DNA from: Novosphingobium meiothermophilum
Lineage (GTDB): Bacteria; Pseudomonadota; Alphaproteobacteria; Sphingomonadales; Sphingomonadaceae
Assembly (NCBI RefSeq): GCF_003171715.1
Contig: NZ_QGHL01000012.1
Span: 1 to 64,000 of the forward strand
Reading direction: 5' to 3'
Length of the DNA stretch: 64,000 nucleotides
Position numbers and translations under genes: made by a program. Shown piece after piece: positions 8,964-17,342 of the stretch; position 1 is the first letter of the stretch; every line of letters starts with the position of its first letter. The notes under the pieces are model-generated. The model had not been told where the DNA came from, made no database searches, and was given only the letters and a program-made list of their open reading frames with translations.

Positions 8964-10061
8964 ATGGCGGGGATGTGGAGAATGGCTGCTTCATGTGTGG
9001 CGCTGGTCGCCGTGGCTGGCTTTGGCGCGAGCGCCGGGGCGCAATCCGCACCGCCGACGGTCATCAAGGTTGAGGACGATGGCACAGTGCATGTGCCTGC
9101 CATGGCGGTGCCGGTTTCCTCGATGCTGAGCCCGCAAGCCAAAGCCTATGTCGCCGAGCATCTCAAGGCGATGCAGGATCCCCAGCAGGTGAGGCAAGTG
9201 GCGGGCGTTCCCGTGTTCATGCAGGGCTATCTTGCAAGGGCCAGGGACACATTCGCCTACGACCTGACCGATCACCAGATCGGCGGGGTGCACGTCTATG
9301 ACTACAGGCCCCGCGAAGGCATTGCCCGCAAGAACGCAAGGCGCGTGCTGATCAATCTTCACGGCGGCGGTTTCATGGGGTGTTTTCCCGGTTGCGCCGA
9401 ACTGGAATCGATCCCCGTGGCGGGCTTGGGCAAGGTTCGCGTGGTGTCGGTGGATTACCGTCAGGGGCCTGACCACGTCTTTCCTGCGGCGAGCGAGGAT
9501 GTGGCCTCGGTCTATCGCGAACTTCTCAAATCCTACCCGGCGCGCAATATCGGCATCTATGGCTGTTCTGCCGGAGGAATGCTGACCGGCATGGCTACTG
9601 CGTGGTTCCAGAAGCATGGCCTGCCGCGGCCCGGCGCGATCGGCGTATTCTGTGCCGGCCTGACAACATCCGCTTTCGGCTTCGGGGGCGACGCCGACTA
9701 CATGACTGCCGCCATCGGTGACGCCCGGCCTGCGCCGGAATGGCCCGCCCCGGCCGGCTTGCCATGGACGCAACTGCCCTATTTCAAGGGCAGTGACCCC
9801 GCCGACCCCACGGTTGCCCCCGGTTCCTCGGACGAAACCCTCCGACGGTTTCCGCCAACACTGATCATTACCGGCACAAGAGGGTTCGAGCTTAGCTCCG
9901 CCGTCAAAACGCATTCACGCCTCGTTGCGCTTGGCGTCGAAGCCGATCTCCACGTCTGGGAAGGGCTGTTCCACGGCTTCTTCTATAACGTCGACGTGCC
10001 GGAATCGCGCGAAGCCTATGACGTAATGCTTCGCTTTTTCGACCGGCACCTTGGCCGCTGA
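8964..10061 (+). CDS. Secreted alpha/beta hydrolase fold-3 esterase
   Basis: A 365-residue HSL-type esterase. A Sec signal peptide (MAASCVALVAVAGFGASAGAQ) opens it; LHGGGFMG is the oxyanion region, YGCSAGGM carries the nucleophile serine, and GLFHGFFYN the histidine. The start ATG follows GAGGATGGGG. It is divergent from the other HSL-type esterase across two LacI operators, so both should respond to the same inducer. This is the fourth esterase of the module. Different chain-length or position specificity of the four is plausible but not visible. Confidence 0.85.
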   Translation: MAGMWRMAASCVALVAVAGFGASAGAQSAPPTVIKVEDDGTVHVPAMAVPVSSMLSPQAKAYVAEHLKAMQDPQQVRQVAGVPVFMQGYLARARDTFAYDLTDHQIGGVHVYDYRPREGIARKNARRVLINLHGGGFMGCFPGCAELESIPVAGLGKVRVVSVDYRQGPDHVFPAASEDVASVYRELLKSYPARNIGIYGCSAGGMLTGMATAWFQKHGLPRPGAIGVFCAGLTTSAFGFGGDADYMTAAIGDARPAPEWPAPAGLPWTQLPYFKGSDPADPTVAPGSSDETLRRFPPTLIITGTRGFELSSAVKTHSRLVALGVEADLHVWEGLFHGFFYNVDVPESREAYDVMLRFFDRHLGR

Positions 10062-10083
10062 TGAGGCCATGCACGGTGCGGCG

Positions 10084-10458
10084 TCAGCGGGCATCCTCGC
10101 TTGGTTCCAGCAGACCCAGCAGGGCGGCGGCGTGGCTGTCAGCCGTGTCCTTGAGGGCGTTTTCCAGCGCGCGATAGGCAGCCAGCACGGCATGTCCGCG
10201 CTCGGTCAGGCGTGATCCGCCGCCGCTGCTTCCGCCCTTTTCCGTCTCTACCACCGGCGCGCCCCAGCACTGGTTCAGGGTGTCGATCATGTCGCGCGTG
10301 CGGCGATAGCTGATACCAAGCGTGCGTCCGGCTGCGGCAATCGATCCGGTCTGCTCCACCGCGTCAAGCAGGTCGGCCTTGCCCGGACCAATCGCGATCC
10401 GCTGCCCTACAAGGATCTGGGCCTTGATCTTGAGCCGGGCTGCGCCGTCCTGTGTCAT
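10084..10458 (-). CDS. ModE-like molybdate-responsive regulator, HTH domain only
   Basis: A 124-residue protein covering only the N-terminal winged-helix domain of ModE/LysR type: KADLLDAVEQTGSIAAAGRTLGISYRRTRDMIDTLN, then a glycine/serine wing (GGSSGGGSRLTERG). The C-terminal TOBE/Mop domains that bind molybdate in E. coli ModE are missing, so it must sense molybdenum in another way or act with a partner; short ModE forms are common in other bacteria. It is divergent from modA, and an inverted repeat that could be its operator lies between them. Confidence 0.82.
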   Translation of the reverse strand: MTQDGAARLKIKAQILVGQRIAIGPGKADLLDAVEQTGSIAAAGRTLGISYRRTRDMIDTLNQCWGAPVVETEKGGSSGGGSRLTERGHAVLAAYRALENALKDTADSHAAALLGLLEPSEDAR

Positions 10459-10524
10459 GGCCTCGTTCCTAGCATTACCCCGAACCTTTCGCCAAACCCG
10501 GCTTGACCGCTCCTATTGCAGCCG

Positions 10525-10548
10525 CGATGTATGTGCAGATGCACATCG
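10525..10548. promoter_or_regulatory. Candidate ModE operator (Mo-box)
   Basis: A 24-bp inverted repeat CGATGT-N12-ACATCG lies 67 bp outside the ModE-like gene and across the first possible ATG codons of modA. Size and arm spacing resemble the known Mo-box (CG-rich ends, two arms separated by about 12 bp), but the arms are not the E. coli sequence. Confidence 0.4.
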
Positions 10549-11357
10549 AGTTGAGCAAGCACCTGTCCGGGCAAACCATCTTCGGGAAACTCTGGCTGAT
10601 CGTCGTGGGCTGCATCTTGCTTGCGGCCTGCGGCCGGGCAGATCACGCACCACCGCGGATCGCGGCGGCGGCGGACCTGCGTCTGGCCCTTACCGAGGTT
10701 GCGGCCGCGTTCGAGCGGGAAACCGGCAGGAAGGTTGAACTGGTGTTCGGTTCTTCCGGGAACTTTCACCGGCAGTTGCAGCAAGGTGCGCCGTTCGAGA
10801 TGTTTCTTTCCGCAGACGAGCACTATGCGCTCGATCTGGCTTCGGCCGGGAAGGCGGCGGATGAAGGGCGGCTTTATGCCGTGGGACGCATCGCCCTGAT
10901 TGCGCCAAGGGGCTCGCCGCTTCGGGTTGACGGCACTCTTGCAGGGCTGCGCGATGCCCTCTCGCGCGGCCAGATCAGGCGCTTTGCCATCGCAAATCCC
11001 GATCATGCCCCCTACGGCAAGCGGGCGCAGGAGGCGCTGGAGCATGCCGGGCTGTGGCAGGGTCTGAAGGGCAGGCTGGTCATGGGCGAGAACGTGGCGC
11101 AGGCGCTTCAGTTTGCCACCGAGGGCGGCGCGCAGGGCGGGATCGTCGCGTGGTCTCTGGTGCAGGATCCGGCTCTGGCCAACAAGGCGGATCACGCGCT
11201 CATCCCGGCAGATTGGCACGAACCCTTGCGTCAGCGCATGGTCCTGATGAAAGGGGCAGGTGAGACCGCACGTCGCTTTTACGCCTTCATGGGCGAGCCT
11301 GCGGCGCGGGCCGTCTTTGTGCGCTACGGTTTTGCCCTGCCTGACGAATTGCACTGA
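10527..11357 (+). CDS. modA: Molybdate ABC transporter substrate-binding protein, likely lipoprotein
   Basis: ModA binds molybdate in the periplasm for the ModBC transporter. After a hydrophobic segment comes LAACG, a convincing lipobox, and then APPRIAAAADLRLALTEVAAAFE, the family opening; LVFGSSGNFHRQLQQGAPFE and NPDHAPYGKRAQEAL are oxyanion-binding signatures. The start is uncertain: ATGs at 10527 and 10539 and a TTG at 10551 are possible, none with a good ribosome site, and the first two lie inside a candidate Mo-box. It is followed by modB after 6 bp. In context it feeds the molybdenum cofactor of the sulfite dehydrogenase downstream. Confidence 0.9.
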   Translation: MYVQMHIELSKHLSGQTIFGKLWLIVVGCILLAACGRADHAPPRIAAAADLRLALTEVAAAFERETGRKVELVFGSSGNFHRQLQQGAPFEMFLSADEHYALDLASAGKAADEGRLYAVGRIALIAPRGSPLRVDGTLAGLRDALSRGQIRRFAIANPDHAPYGKRAQEALEHAGLWQGLKGRLVMGENVAQALQFATEGGAQGGIVAWSLVQDPALANKADHALIPADWHEPLRQRMVLMKGAGETARRFYAFMGEPAARAVFVRYGFALPDELH

Positions 11358-11363
11358 CCACCC

Positions 11364-12029
11364 GTGGACTGGCAGGCTCTTAACCTATCGCTGGCGCTGG
11401 GCGGGATGACCGTGCTGATCCTGCTGCCGCTGGCCTTGCTGCTGGGGCGCTGGCTGGCGTTCACCCGCTTTCGCGCACGCGCGCTGGTCGAGGCGCTGGT
11501 GACACTGCCGCTCGTCCTGCCGCCCACGGTCATCGGTTTCTACCTGCTTTCGGGCATGGGGCCGAACTCGCTGATGGGCAGGGTCTGGACCGCCCTGTTC
11601 GGAGATGGACTGGTGTTTACCTTCGAGGCGGTTGTGATCGCCTCTGTCATCGTCAACCTGCCCTTCGCGGTTCAGCCGGCGCAGCGGGCCTTCGAGGCTA
11701 TCGGGCAGGATCTGCGCGATGCGGCGGCAACCTGCGGCCATTCGGGCTGGGCCAGTCTGTTGCGGATCGAACTGCCTTTGGCCTGGCCGGGGCTGGTTAC
11801 GGGGGCGGTGCTGACCTTCGCGCATACCCTTGGCGAGTTCGGCGTGGTGCTGATGGTTGGCGGATCGATTCCCGGCGAAACCCGCACACTGGCCCTTTCG
11901 ATCTATGACCGGGTGCAGGCCTTCGACATGGCATCAGCCGATCGCATGGCCCTGCTTCTCATGGCCATCTCGCTCGTGACCATGACAGCCACTTTCCTCC
12001 TTGCCCGGCGGACGCGTCACCATGGCTGA
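11364..12029 (+). CDS. modB: Molybdate ABC transporter permease
   Basis: A 221-residue inner-membrane permease with about five membrane helices. The cytoplasmic EAA-like loop and the family signature HTLGEFGVVLMVGGSIPGET are clear. It starts at a GTG six bases after modA and overlaps modC by 8 bp (modC ATG at 12022), so the three are translated as one unit. Confidence 0.93.
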   Translation: MDWQALNLSLALGGMTVLILLPLALLLGRWLAFTRFRARALVEALVTLPLVLPPTVIGFYLLSGMGPNSLMGRVWTALFGDGLVFTFEAVVIASVIVNLPFAVQPAQRAFEAIGQDLRDAAATCGHSGWASLLRIELPLAWPGLVTGAVLTFAHTLGEFGVVLMVGGSIPGETRTLALSIYDRVQAFDMASADRMALLLMAISLVTMTATFLLARRTRHHG

Positions 12030-12750
12030 CGGGCTGGAGGTTTGCCTGCGACAGCACGCGCCCATGCCGCTCGACTTCAGGTTGAGCGTTGCGCGCGGCG
12101 AGACGATTGCCCTGGTTGGCCCGTCTGGTGCGGGAAAGACGACGGTGCTGCGCTCCATTGCCGGGCTGCACGCCCCGGAGACAGGCACTGTAGCCTGCAA
12201 CGGGCGGGTCTGGCTGGATAGTGCAGGGGGCATCAATCTTCCGGCCAGAGACCGGCGCGTGGGCTTCGTGTTCCAGTCCTATGCCCTGTTCCCGCACATG
12301 TCGGCACTTCAGAATGTGATGGAGGCCATGCTGGAACTGCCGCTGCCCAGACGGCGGGCCGAAGCCCTGCGTCTGCTTGATCAGATGCAGCTCCGGGGCC
12401 TCGAACACCGGGGTCCCGCGCAATTGTCTGGCGGGCAGCAGCAGCGTGTGGCCTTGGCCCGCGCGCTTGCCCGAAAGCCGGATGTCCTGTTGCTGGATGA
12501 GCCGTTCTCGGCGGTCGATCATCCCACGCGGCGCCAGTTGCACCGGTCGCTCCAGACCGTGCGGGACGCCAGTGACATTCCGATCCTGCTGGTGACGCAC
12601 GACATCGATGATGCCGCTCGCGTGGCTGACCGGCTGTGCCTTGTCATCGCAGGCCGCAATGCCGAGACCGGTGCGGCCGCCACCATGCTTGGCAAAGCCA
12701 CATCCCGGTTGGCCCAGTGGATGACGGGCAGCGATCCGGCCGCACCGTGA
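12022..12750 (+). CDS. modC: Molybdate ABC transporter ATPase, short form without Mop domain
   Basis: A 242-residue ABC ATPase: Walker A GPSGAGKTT, Q-loop FQSYALFPHM, signature LSGGQQQRVALARAL, Walker B VLLLDEP and switch LVTHDID. E. coli ModC is about 350 residues because of a C-terminal TOBE/Mop domain; that domain is absent here, as it is in the local ModE-like protein. The ATG at 12022 is used because it overlaps the end of modB in the usual way; a TTG at 12001 would start inside modB. It converges on the SulP gene. Confidence 0.92.
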   Translation: MADGLEVCLRQHAPMPLDFRLSVARGETIALVGPSGAGKTTVLRSIAGLHAPETGTVACNGRVWLDSAGGINLPARDRRVGFVFQSYALFPHMSALQNVMEAMLELPLPRRRAEALRLLDQMQLRGLEHRGPAQLSGGQQQRVALARALARKPDVLLLDEPFSAVDHPTRRQLHRSLQTVRDASDIPILLVTHDIDDAARVADRLCLVIAGRNAETGAAATMLGKATSRLAQWMTGSDPAAP

Positions 12751-12769
12751 TCGCTGCCCCTCCTTCGCC

Positions 12770-14263
12770 TCAGTGCGGCACGGCCCCCAGTTCGAACCCG
12801 GTCTTGTCGTGCATGGCAAAGCGGTCGACAATGTCGGCGCTGGCTTCGTTGTAGCCGATAACGTCCACGACTGATCCGTCACGGCGCAAGCGGGCAATGA
12901 TCTTGTCGAGCGCACCCACGCCAGAGATGTCCCAGAAATGCGCGCGCGACACATCGATGGTGACAGGCCGCCCGCCTTCGGCCTGAAATGCCTGCGTGAA
13001 GCGGTCGACCGAGGCGAAGAAGATTTCGCCCCGGACCTTGTAGAGCACCATGCCCTCGCTCCCGTCCTCGATGCGTTCCACTGCGAACATGCGGCGCACC
13101 TTGCCCGCAAAGAAGATGCCTGAAAGCAGCACACCCGTCAGCACGCCCAGCGAGAGGTCGTCTGTCGCAACGACCACGATCACGGTCGCCACCATGACAA
13201 TCGATGAGGTAGGCGGATGGCGCCGCAGGTTCGGGATCGAGTTCCAGCTGAACGTGCCGATCGAAACCATGATCATCACCGCAACCAGTGCGGGCATCGG
13301 GATGCGCCCGACCCATGGGCCAAGCACCGCGAGCAGGAACAGCAGGAACGCCCCGGCCACGAAGGTGGACAGGCGGCCTCGGCCACCGGAGGTCACGTTG
13401 ATGACCGACTGGCCGATCATCGCGCAGCCGCCCATGCCGCCAAACAGCCCGGCCAAGATGTTGGCGCTGCCTTGCCCGGCGCACTCGCGCCGCTTGTCGC
13501 TATCGGTGCCGGTCATGTCGTCGACGATCTGCGCGGTCAGCAGTGATTCAAGCAGGCCGACCGCCGCCATCGTCAGCGAATAGGGGGCAATGATCTTCAG
13601 GGTTTCCAGCGTGAGTGGCACCTGCGGCAGGGCGAAGAATGGCAGACCGTCAGGCAGCTTGCCCATATCGCCAACGGTATTGACCGGAAGGTTCAGCCAG
13701 ATGCTCAAGCCACTGAGCACGAGGATCGCCACCAGCGGAGAAGGCACGGCCGTGGTCAAGCGTGGAAAAAGGTAGATGATGGCAAGGCCGCCTGCGACCA
13801 TGGCATAAGTTTCCCAGCTCACGTTCGTCAGCTGCGGCAACTGCGCCATGAAGATCAGGATGGCGAGCGCGTTGACGAAGCCGGTGATGACTGAGCGCGA
13901 GACGAACTGCATCAGCAGGTCCAGACGGATCAGGCCCGCGATGATCTGGATCACGCCCATCAGGATGGTGGCGGCAAAAAGATATTCCACTCCGTGCGCG
14001 CGCACCAGAGGGCCTACCAGCACGGCAACGGCCGCAGTTGCCGCAGAGATCATGGCTGACCGGCCGCCGGTAAAGGCAATGACCATGGCAATGGCCACCG
14101 AGGCATAAAGGCCGACGCGGGGATCGACCCCGGCAATGATCGAAAAGCCGATCGCTTCGGGGATCAGGGCAAGCGAAACCACGATGCCGGCAAGCACATC
14201 ACGGCGTATCTGAAGGGGATCACCAAGCCACTGGCGAGGAGAAAACAAACGGGAATTGGTCAT
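12770..14263 (-). CDS. SulP-family anion transporter with STAS domain
   Basis: A 497-residue SulP (SLC26) protein: [25 protein letters not shown] at the front, about 11-12 membrane helices, and a C-terminal STAS domain (about 395-497) with the [10 protein letters not shown] loop. Such proteins move sulfate, bicarbonate or related anions. The location between modABC and sulfite dehydrogenase favours sulfate. The start at 14263 is firm because everything upstream is a structured leader; a longer frame reaching 14530 would run through that RNA and is rejected. Missing residues: none obvious. Confidence 0.9.
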   Translation of the reverse strand: MTNSRLFSPRQWLGDPLQIRRDVLAGIVVSLALIPEAIGFSIIAGVDPRVGLYASVAIAMVIAFTGGRSAMISAATAAVAVLVGPLVRAHGVEYLFAATILMGVIQIIAGLIRLDLLMQFVSRSVITGFVNALAILIFMAQLPQLTNVSWETYAMVAGGLAIIYLFPRLTTAVPSPLVAILVLSGLSIWLNLPVNTVGDMGKLPDGLPFFALPQVPLTLETLKIIAPYSLTMAAVGLLESLLTAQIVDDMTGTDSDKRRECAGQGSANILAGLFGGMGGCAMIGQSVINVTSGGRGRLSTFVAGAFLLFLLAVLGPWVGRIPMPALVAVMIMVSIGTFSWNSIPNLRRHPPTSSIVMVATVIVVVATDDLSLGVLTGVLLSGIFFAGKVRRMFAVERIEDGSEGMVLYKVRGEIFFASVDRFTQAFQAEGGRPVTIDVSRAHFWDISGVGALDKIIARLRRDGSVVDVIGYNEASADIVDRFAMHDKTGFELGAVPH

Positions 14264-14269
14264 TATTGG

Positions 14270-14395
14270 TCCACAACAAGGCACGCGGTGCCAGCCGGCA
14301 CCGGAAATAACAGGCGTGCATGATGTTTCCCCGGCGGATTGGCGGCCGGGATAGCCACCCGGAATCTCACCGGGTCCTTGCGATTGGGGGCCGCT
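14270..14395 (-). ncRNA. Structured leader upstream of SulP gene, candidate sul1-like riboswitch
   Basis: Read on the minus strand, the leader folds into three strong hairpins: ACCCGG-(UGAGAUU)-CCGGGU, CCCGGC-(9 nt)-GCCGGG directly after it with the linker GGCUAU between, and a larger stem GCACG...CGUGC enclosing CGGUGCC-(GGCU)-GGCACCG about 20 nt before the start codon. The last stem could control ribosome access. A conserved alphaproteobacterial RNA motif, sul1, is described upstream of sulfate transporter genes; place and host fit, but I cannot compare it with the published consensus here. Confidence 0.55.
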
Positions 14396-14577
14396 TAGAC
14401 GGCAAGGGCGGTTGTGCGCAAGAGGTTTGACCTGCCGGATGATTGGAAACCGCCAGCTCACCACCACGAGATCGGGCAAGGGGGCGGCACAATTATCGCG
14501 ACACGAACGGCCTTGTCTATCGATGGACAACGCGGCAGGATCGTCGCGAATCCCCTGCGACAGCCGGAGAGTTTATC

Positions 14578-15777
14578 GTGCCGATTGATCGTCGCTATTT
14601 CATTGCAGGAGCAGGCGGCGCGCTGTTGGGCGCAGGCAGGCTTGTCCGTGCTGCCGAGATGACCGACCTGCCATTTGCCAACGGCGCAAGGCCGCTGGTG
14701 CAGATGCCGCAAAAACGTCCGCTAATCTTGCAGACTTCGCGCCCACCCCAGCTTGAAACCCCGTTTTCCGTGTTCAACGAAGGGTTGTTGACGCCCAACG
14801 ATGCCTTCTTCGTGCGCTATCACCTGTCGGGACTGCCGCCTGAGGTCGATCCGCGCACGTTCCGTGTGACAGTCGGCGGTCATGTGAAACGGCCTCTCAA
14901 GCTTTCCCTCGCGGCCTTGAAGCGCGATTTTCCTGCGACCGAGCTTGTGGCGGTGAACCAGTGTTCGGGCAATGGACGCGGTTTTATGGAGCCGCGCGTT
15001 GGCGGCGGGCAGCTTGGCAATGGCGCCATGGGCAATGCACGCTGGCGCGGTGTGGCTCTGCGCCATGTTCTGGAAAAGGCAGGCGTTCGTGCGGGGGCAC
15101 GGCAGGTGACGTTCAACGGGCTGGACAATCCCCCGCTCGACGGCATCCCCGATTTCGTCAAGGCGCTCGATATCGATCATGCCGCCAATGGCGAGGTTAT
15201 GCTGGCATGGTCGATGAACGGCGAGGATCTGCCCTATCTCAACGGTTATCCGCTTCGCCTTGTCGTGCCCGGATATTACGGCACCTACTGGGTCAAGCAC
15301 CTTCATGAAATCAACGTGGTCGATGAAAACTTCGATGGCTACTGGATGAAGACCGCCTATCGCGTCCCCGACAATGATTGCCACTGTCTGGAGCCAGGGC
15401 AGAAAGCGGATCGCACTGTGCCGATCAGCCGCTTCAACGTCCGCTCGTTCCTGACCAGCCATGCCGAAGGCGATCGTGTGCGGGCAGGTGCTCTTAGCGA
15501 ACTGCGCGGTATTGCCTTTGCAGGGGGCGATCCGGTGCGGCGGGTGCTCGTATCGGCCGATGGGGAGCGGACCTGGCAGGAAGCGCGGCTGGGCGAGGAC
15601 ATGGGGCGCTATGCATTCCGCGAATGGCGGATGGGGCATACCTTCATGCCGGGACGCCATGCGGTGAAAGTGCGGGCAGAAACGGCCAGTGGCGAGATTC
15701 AGCCGCTGGCGCAGCGCTGGCAACCGGCCGGATACATGCGCAACATGGTCGAGACGGTTACGGTGGAGGCGGTGTGA
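14578..15777 (+). CDS. sorA: Periplasmic sulfite dehydrogenase, molybdopterin subunit
   Basis: A 399-residue sulfite-oxidase-family enzyme that oxidises sulfite to sulfate. The molybdenum ligand is C129 in AVNQCSGNGRG; the C-terminal Mo-co dimerisation domain (VRRVLVSADGERTW) is present, and there is no b5 heme domain. The GTG at 14578 is the start: GGAGAG precedes it at the right distance and the protein then begins PIDRRYFIAG, a Tat motif, as needed for export of a folded cofactor enzyme. The stop overlaps the ATG of the cytochrome subunit by one base. In context it removes the sulfite made by the sulfoquinovose monooxygenase. Confidence 0.92.
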   Translation: MPIDRRYFIAGAGGALLGAGRLVRAAEMTDLPFANGARPLVQMPQKRPLILQTSRPPQLETPFSVFNEGLLTPNDAFFVRYHLSGLPPEVDPRTFRVTVGGHVKRPLKLSLAALKRDFPATELVAVNQCSGNGRGFMEPRVGGGQLGNGAMGNARWRGVALRHVLEKAGVRAGARQVTFNGLDNPPLDGIPDFVKALDIDHAANGEVMLAWSMNGEDLPYLNGYPLRLVVPGYYGTYWVKHLHEINVVDENFDGYWMKTAYRVPDNDCHCLEPGQKADRTVPISRFNVRSFLTSHAEGDRVRAGALSELRGIAFAGGDPVRRVLVSADGERTWQEARLGEDMGRYAFREWRMGHTFMPGRHAVKVRAETASGEIQPLAQRWQPAGYMRNMVETVTVEAV

Positions 15778-16088
15778 TGCGTGTTCTGCTGGCTTGTGTC
15801 GGGTTGGCTCTCCTGTCGGCGGCTTCGGCGGCATCGGGGCAGAAACCTTTCACGATTGAACTGCCCGATGAAGTGGTGCCCGCCGCACTTGCCGACGAAG
15901 AGGCCGAGCCTGTGGTGGCGGCCTGTTCAACCTGCCACTCGCTGGACTACATCACCACGCAGCCGCGCGGCAAAGGCGCTCAGTTCTGGCGCGATACCGT
16001 TGCCAAGATGATCAATGTCTACCAGGCACCGGTCGAGCCGGACGAGGCCGGGAAAGTAGCGGAATTGCTGGGCAGGCGTTTCGGCTGA
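15777..16088 (+). CDS. sorB: Sulfite dehydrogenase c-type cytochrome subunit
   Basis: A 103-residue secreted monoheme cytochrome: signal peptide ending AASG, and one heme site ACSTCHS near residue 50. The ATG overlaps the sorA stop (TGATG), a hallmark of the SorAB pair, and it passes electrons from SorA to the respiratory chain. The methionine heme ligand is probably M65 (AKMINVY). Confidence 0.9.
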   Translation: MRVLLACVGLALLSAASAASGQKPFTIELPDEVVPAALADEEAEPVVAACSTCHSLDYITTQPRGKGAQFWRDTVAKMINVYQAPVEPDEAGKVAELLGRRFG

Positions 16089-16098
16089 AGCGTCGCCT

Positions 16099-17190
16099 TC
16101 AGGCGAGCATCAGCGCAAACAGCAACGAGGCAACGAAGCTGACAAGCGTGGCCATGGCCACGGGAATGGCCGGCTTAAGCCCCGTCTCCAGCAGAAGGTC
16201 GAGCCTGCTTCGCATGGCAGTGGCAATGACCGCAAGCAGCAGCAGCCCTTTTGAGCCGTCAAGAGCCGCGTCGCGGGCAGGCTCCGGAATGGTGATCATC
16301 GAGTTGACGAGAACGACGGCAAAGAAGGCAAGGATGAACCATGGCAGGGCCAGCCGCTTCCACAGCGGAGCATCGCCTTTGCCCTGCGCGCTGCCGATCG
16401 CAATGCCGGTCACGATGACAACCGGCGCGAGCAACGCCACGCGCGAGAGCTTCACGATCGTGGCATAGCTGCCTGCACTTTCCGAGAAGGCGTAGCCTCC
16501 GCCGATGGCCTGTGCCACATCATGGATGGACGCGCCTATGAGGAAACCGGCCTGACTGTCGGTCAGCGCAAGGTTCTCAGCGATGACCGGATAGAGCGAC
16601 ATGGCCAGCGCACTGGCGACCGAGACGACCACGAGCGTTATGGCAAACTGCGACTGGCTGAGCCGTTCGCGGCCGATGATGCCGTAAAGCGCCATCGCGG
16701 CACTGGCCCCGCAAATTGCCGTGGCGCCGCCTGCCAGAATCCCGGTGTAGCGCGATTGACCCGCCAGCCTTGCGCCGACAATGCCGGCAAGAAAGGTTGC
16801 GGTCATGATCGCGATCAGCGCCGCAAACGGCTTTGGCCCCAAAGAGCCGATCTGGTCGAATGTGACCTGAAGCCCCAGCAGGACCACGCCGAGGCGCAGA
16901 CAGGTGCGCGATGCGAAGTCAAGGCCCCGGTGGCTGCGCGGATCCTTGGCCACGAAACTCAGCGAAAGGCCGATCAGCAGGCCCAGAAGAATGATCGGGA
17001 AATGGTAGTGTTCGGAAAGCCACGCCGCTGCGGCCGCCGCAATGGCGCAGATCGCCAGACCGTGAAACACCGTCTCGCGCACTGGTGCTGGTGGCGGGGT
17101 CAGCTCCGCAAGATGGATTTCGCCAAACAGGTCCGCCGCCGATGGCAGCGAATCCCAGTCGATCGTCTGGCCAGTGTTCTGGCGTTCCAA
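16099..17190 (-). CDS. YeiH/UPF0324-family putative sulfite/sulfate exporter
   Basis: A 363-residue integral membrane protein of the 'putative sulfate exporter' family (YeiH). About ten helices follow a 40-residue cytoplasmic N-terminus; typical stretches are LRLGVVLLGLQVTFDQI and GGATAICGASAAMALYG. Family members often sit with sulfonate-degrading enzymes. Here it converges on sorAB by 10 bp and can clear cytoplasmic sulfite or sulfate. The start is a TTG at 17190 with GGGAGAG seven to eight bases before it. Confidence 0.85.
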   Translation of the reverse strand: MERQNTGQTIDWDSLPSAADLFGEIHLAELTPPPAPVRETVFHGLAICAIAAAAAAWLSEHYHFPIILLGLLIGLSLSFVAKDPRSHRGLDFASRTCLRLGVVLLGLQVTFDQIGSLGPKPFAALIAIMTATFLAGIVGARLAGQSRYTGILAGGATAICGASAAMALYGIIGRERLSQSQFAITLVVVSVASALAMSLYPVIAENLALTDSQAGFLIGASIHDVAQAIGGGYAFSESAGSYATIVKLSRVALLAPVVIVTGIAIGSAQGKGDAPLWKRLALPWFILAFFAVVLVNSMITIPEPARDAALDGSKGLLLLAVIATAMRSRLDLLLETGLKPAIPVAMATLVSFVASLLFALMLA

Positions 17191-17342
17191 GCGCTGCTCT
17201 CCCGGTTTGCCCCTTGTCGGACGCTCGACAGCTGGGCGCCCTTATGTCCTACGGTGTCACATTCTGCTTTCCTTACGCGCCGCAGCGGCTATCTTGCAAG
17301 CGATAAGCGCGAATGGCGCAGGCTATTCTGGGAGAGCGGGCA

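Noticed and set aside
14264-14530. Long N-terminal extension of the SulP protein
   Set aside because: These codons run through three strong hairpins of the leader, are Cys/Pro/Arg rich, and the real family N-terminus begins shortly after 14263.
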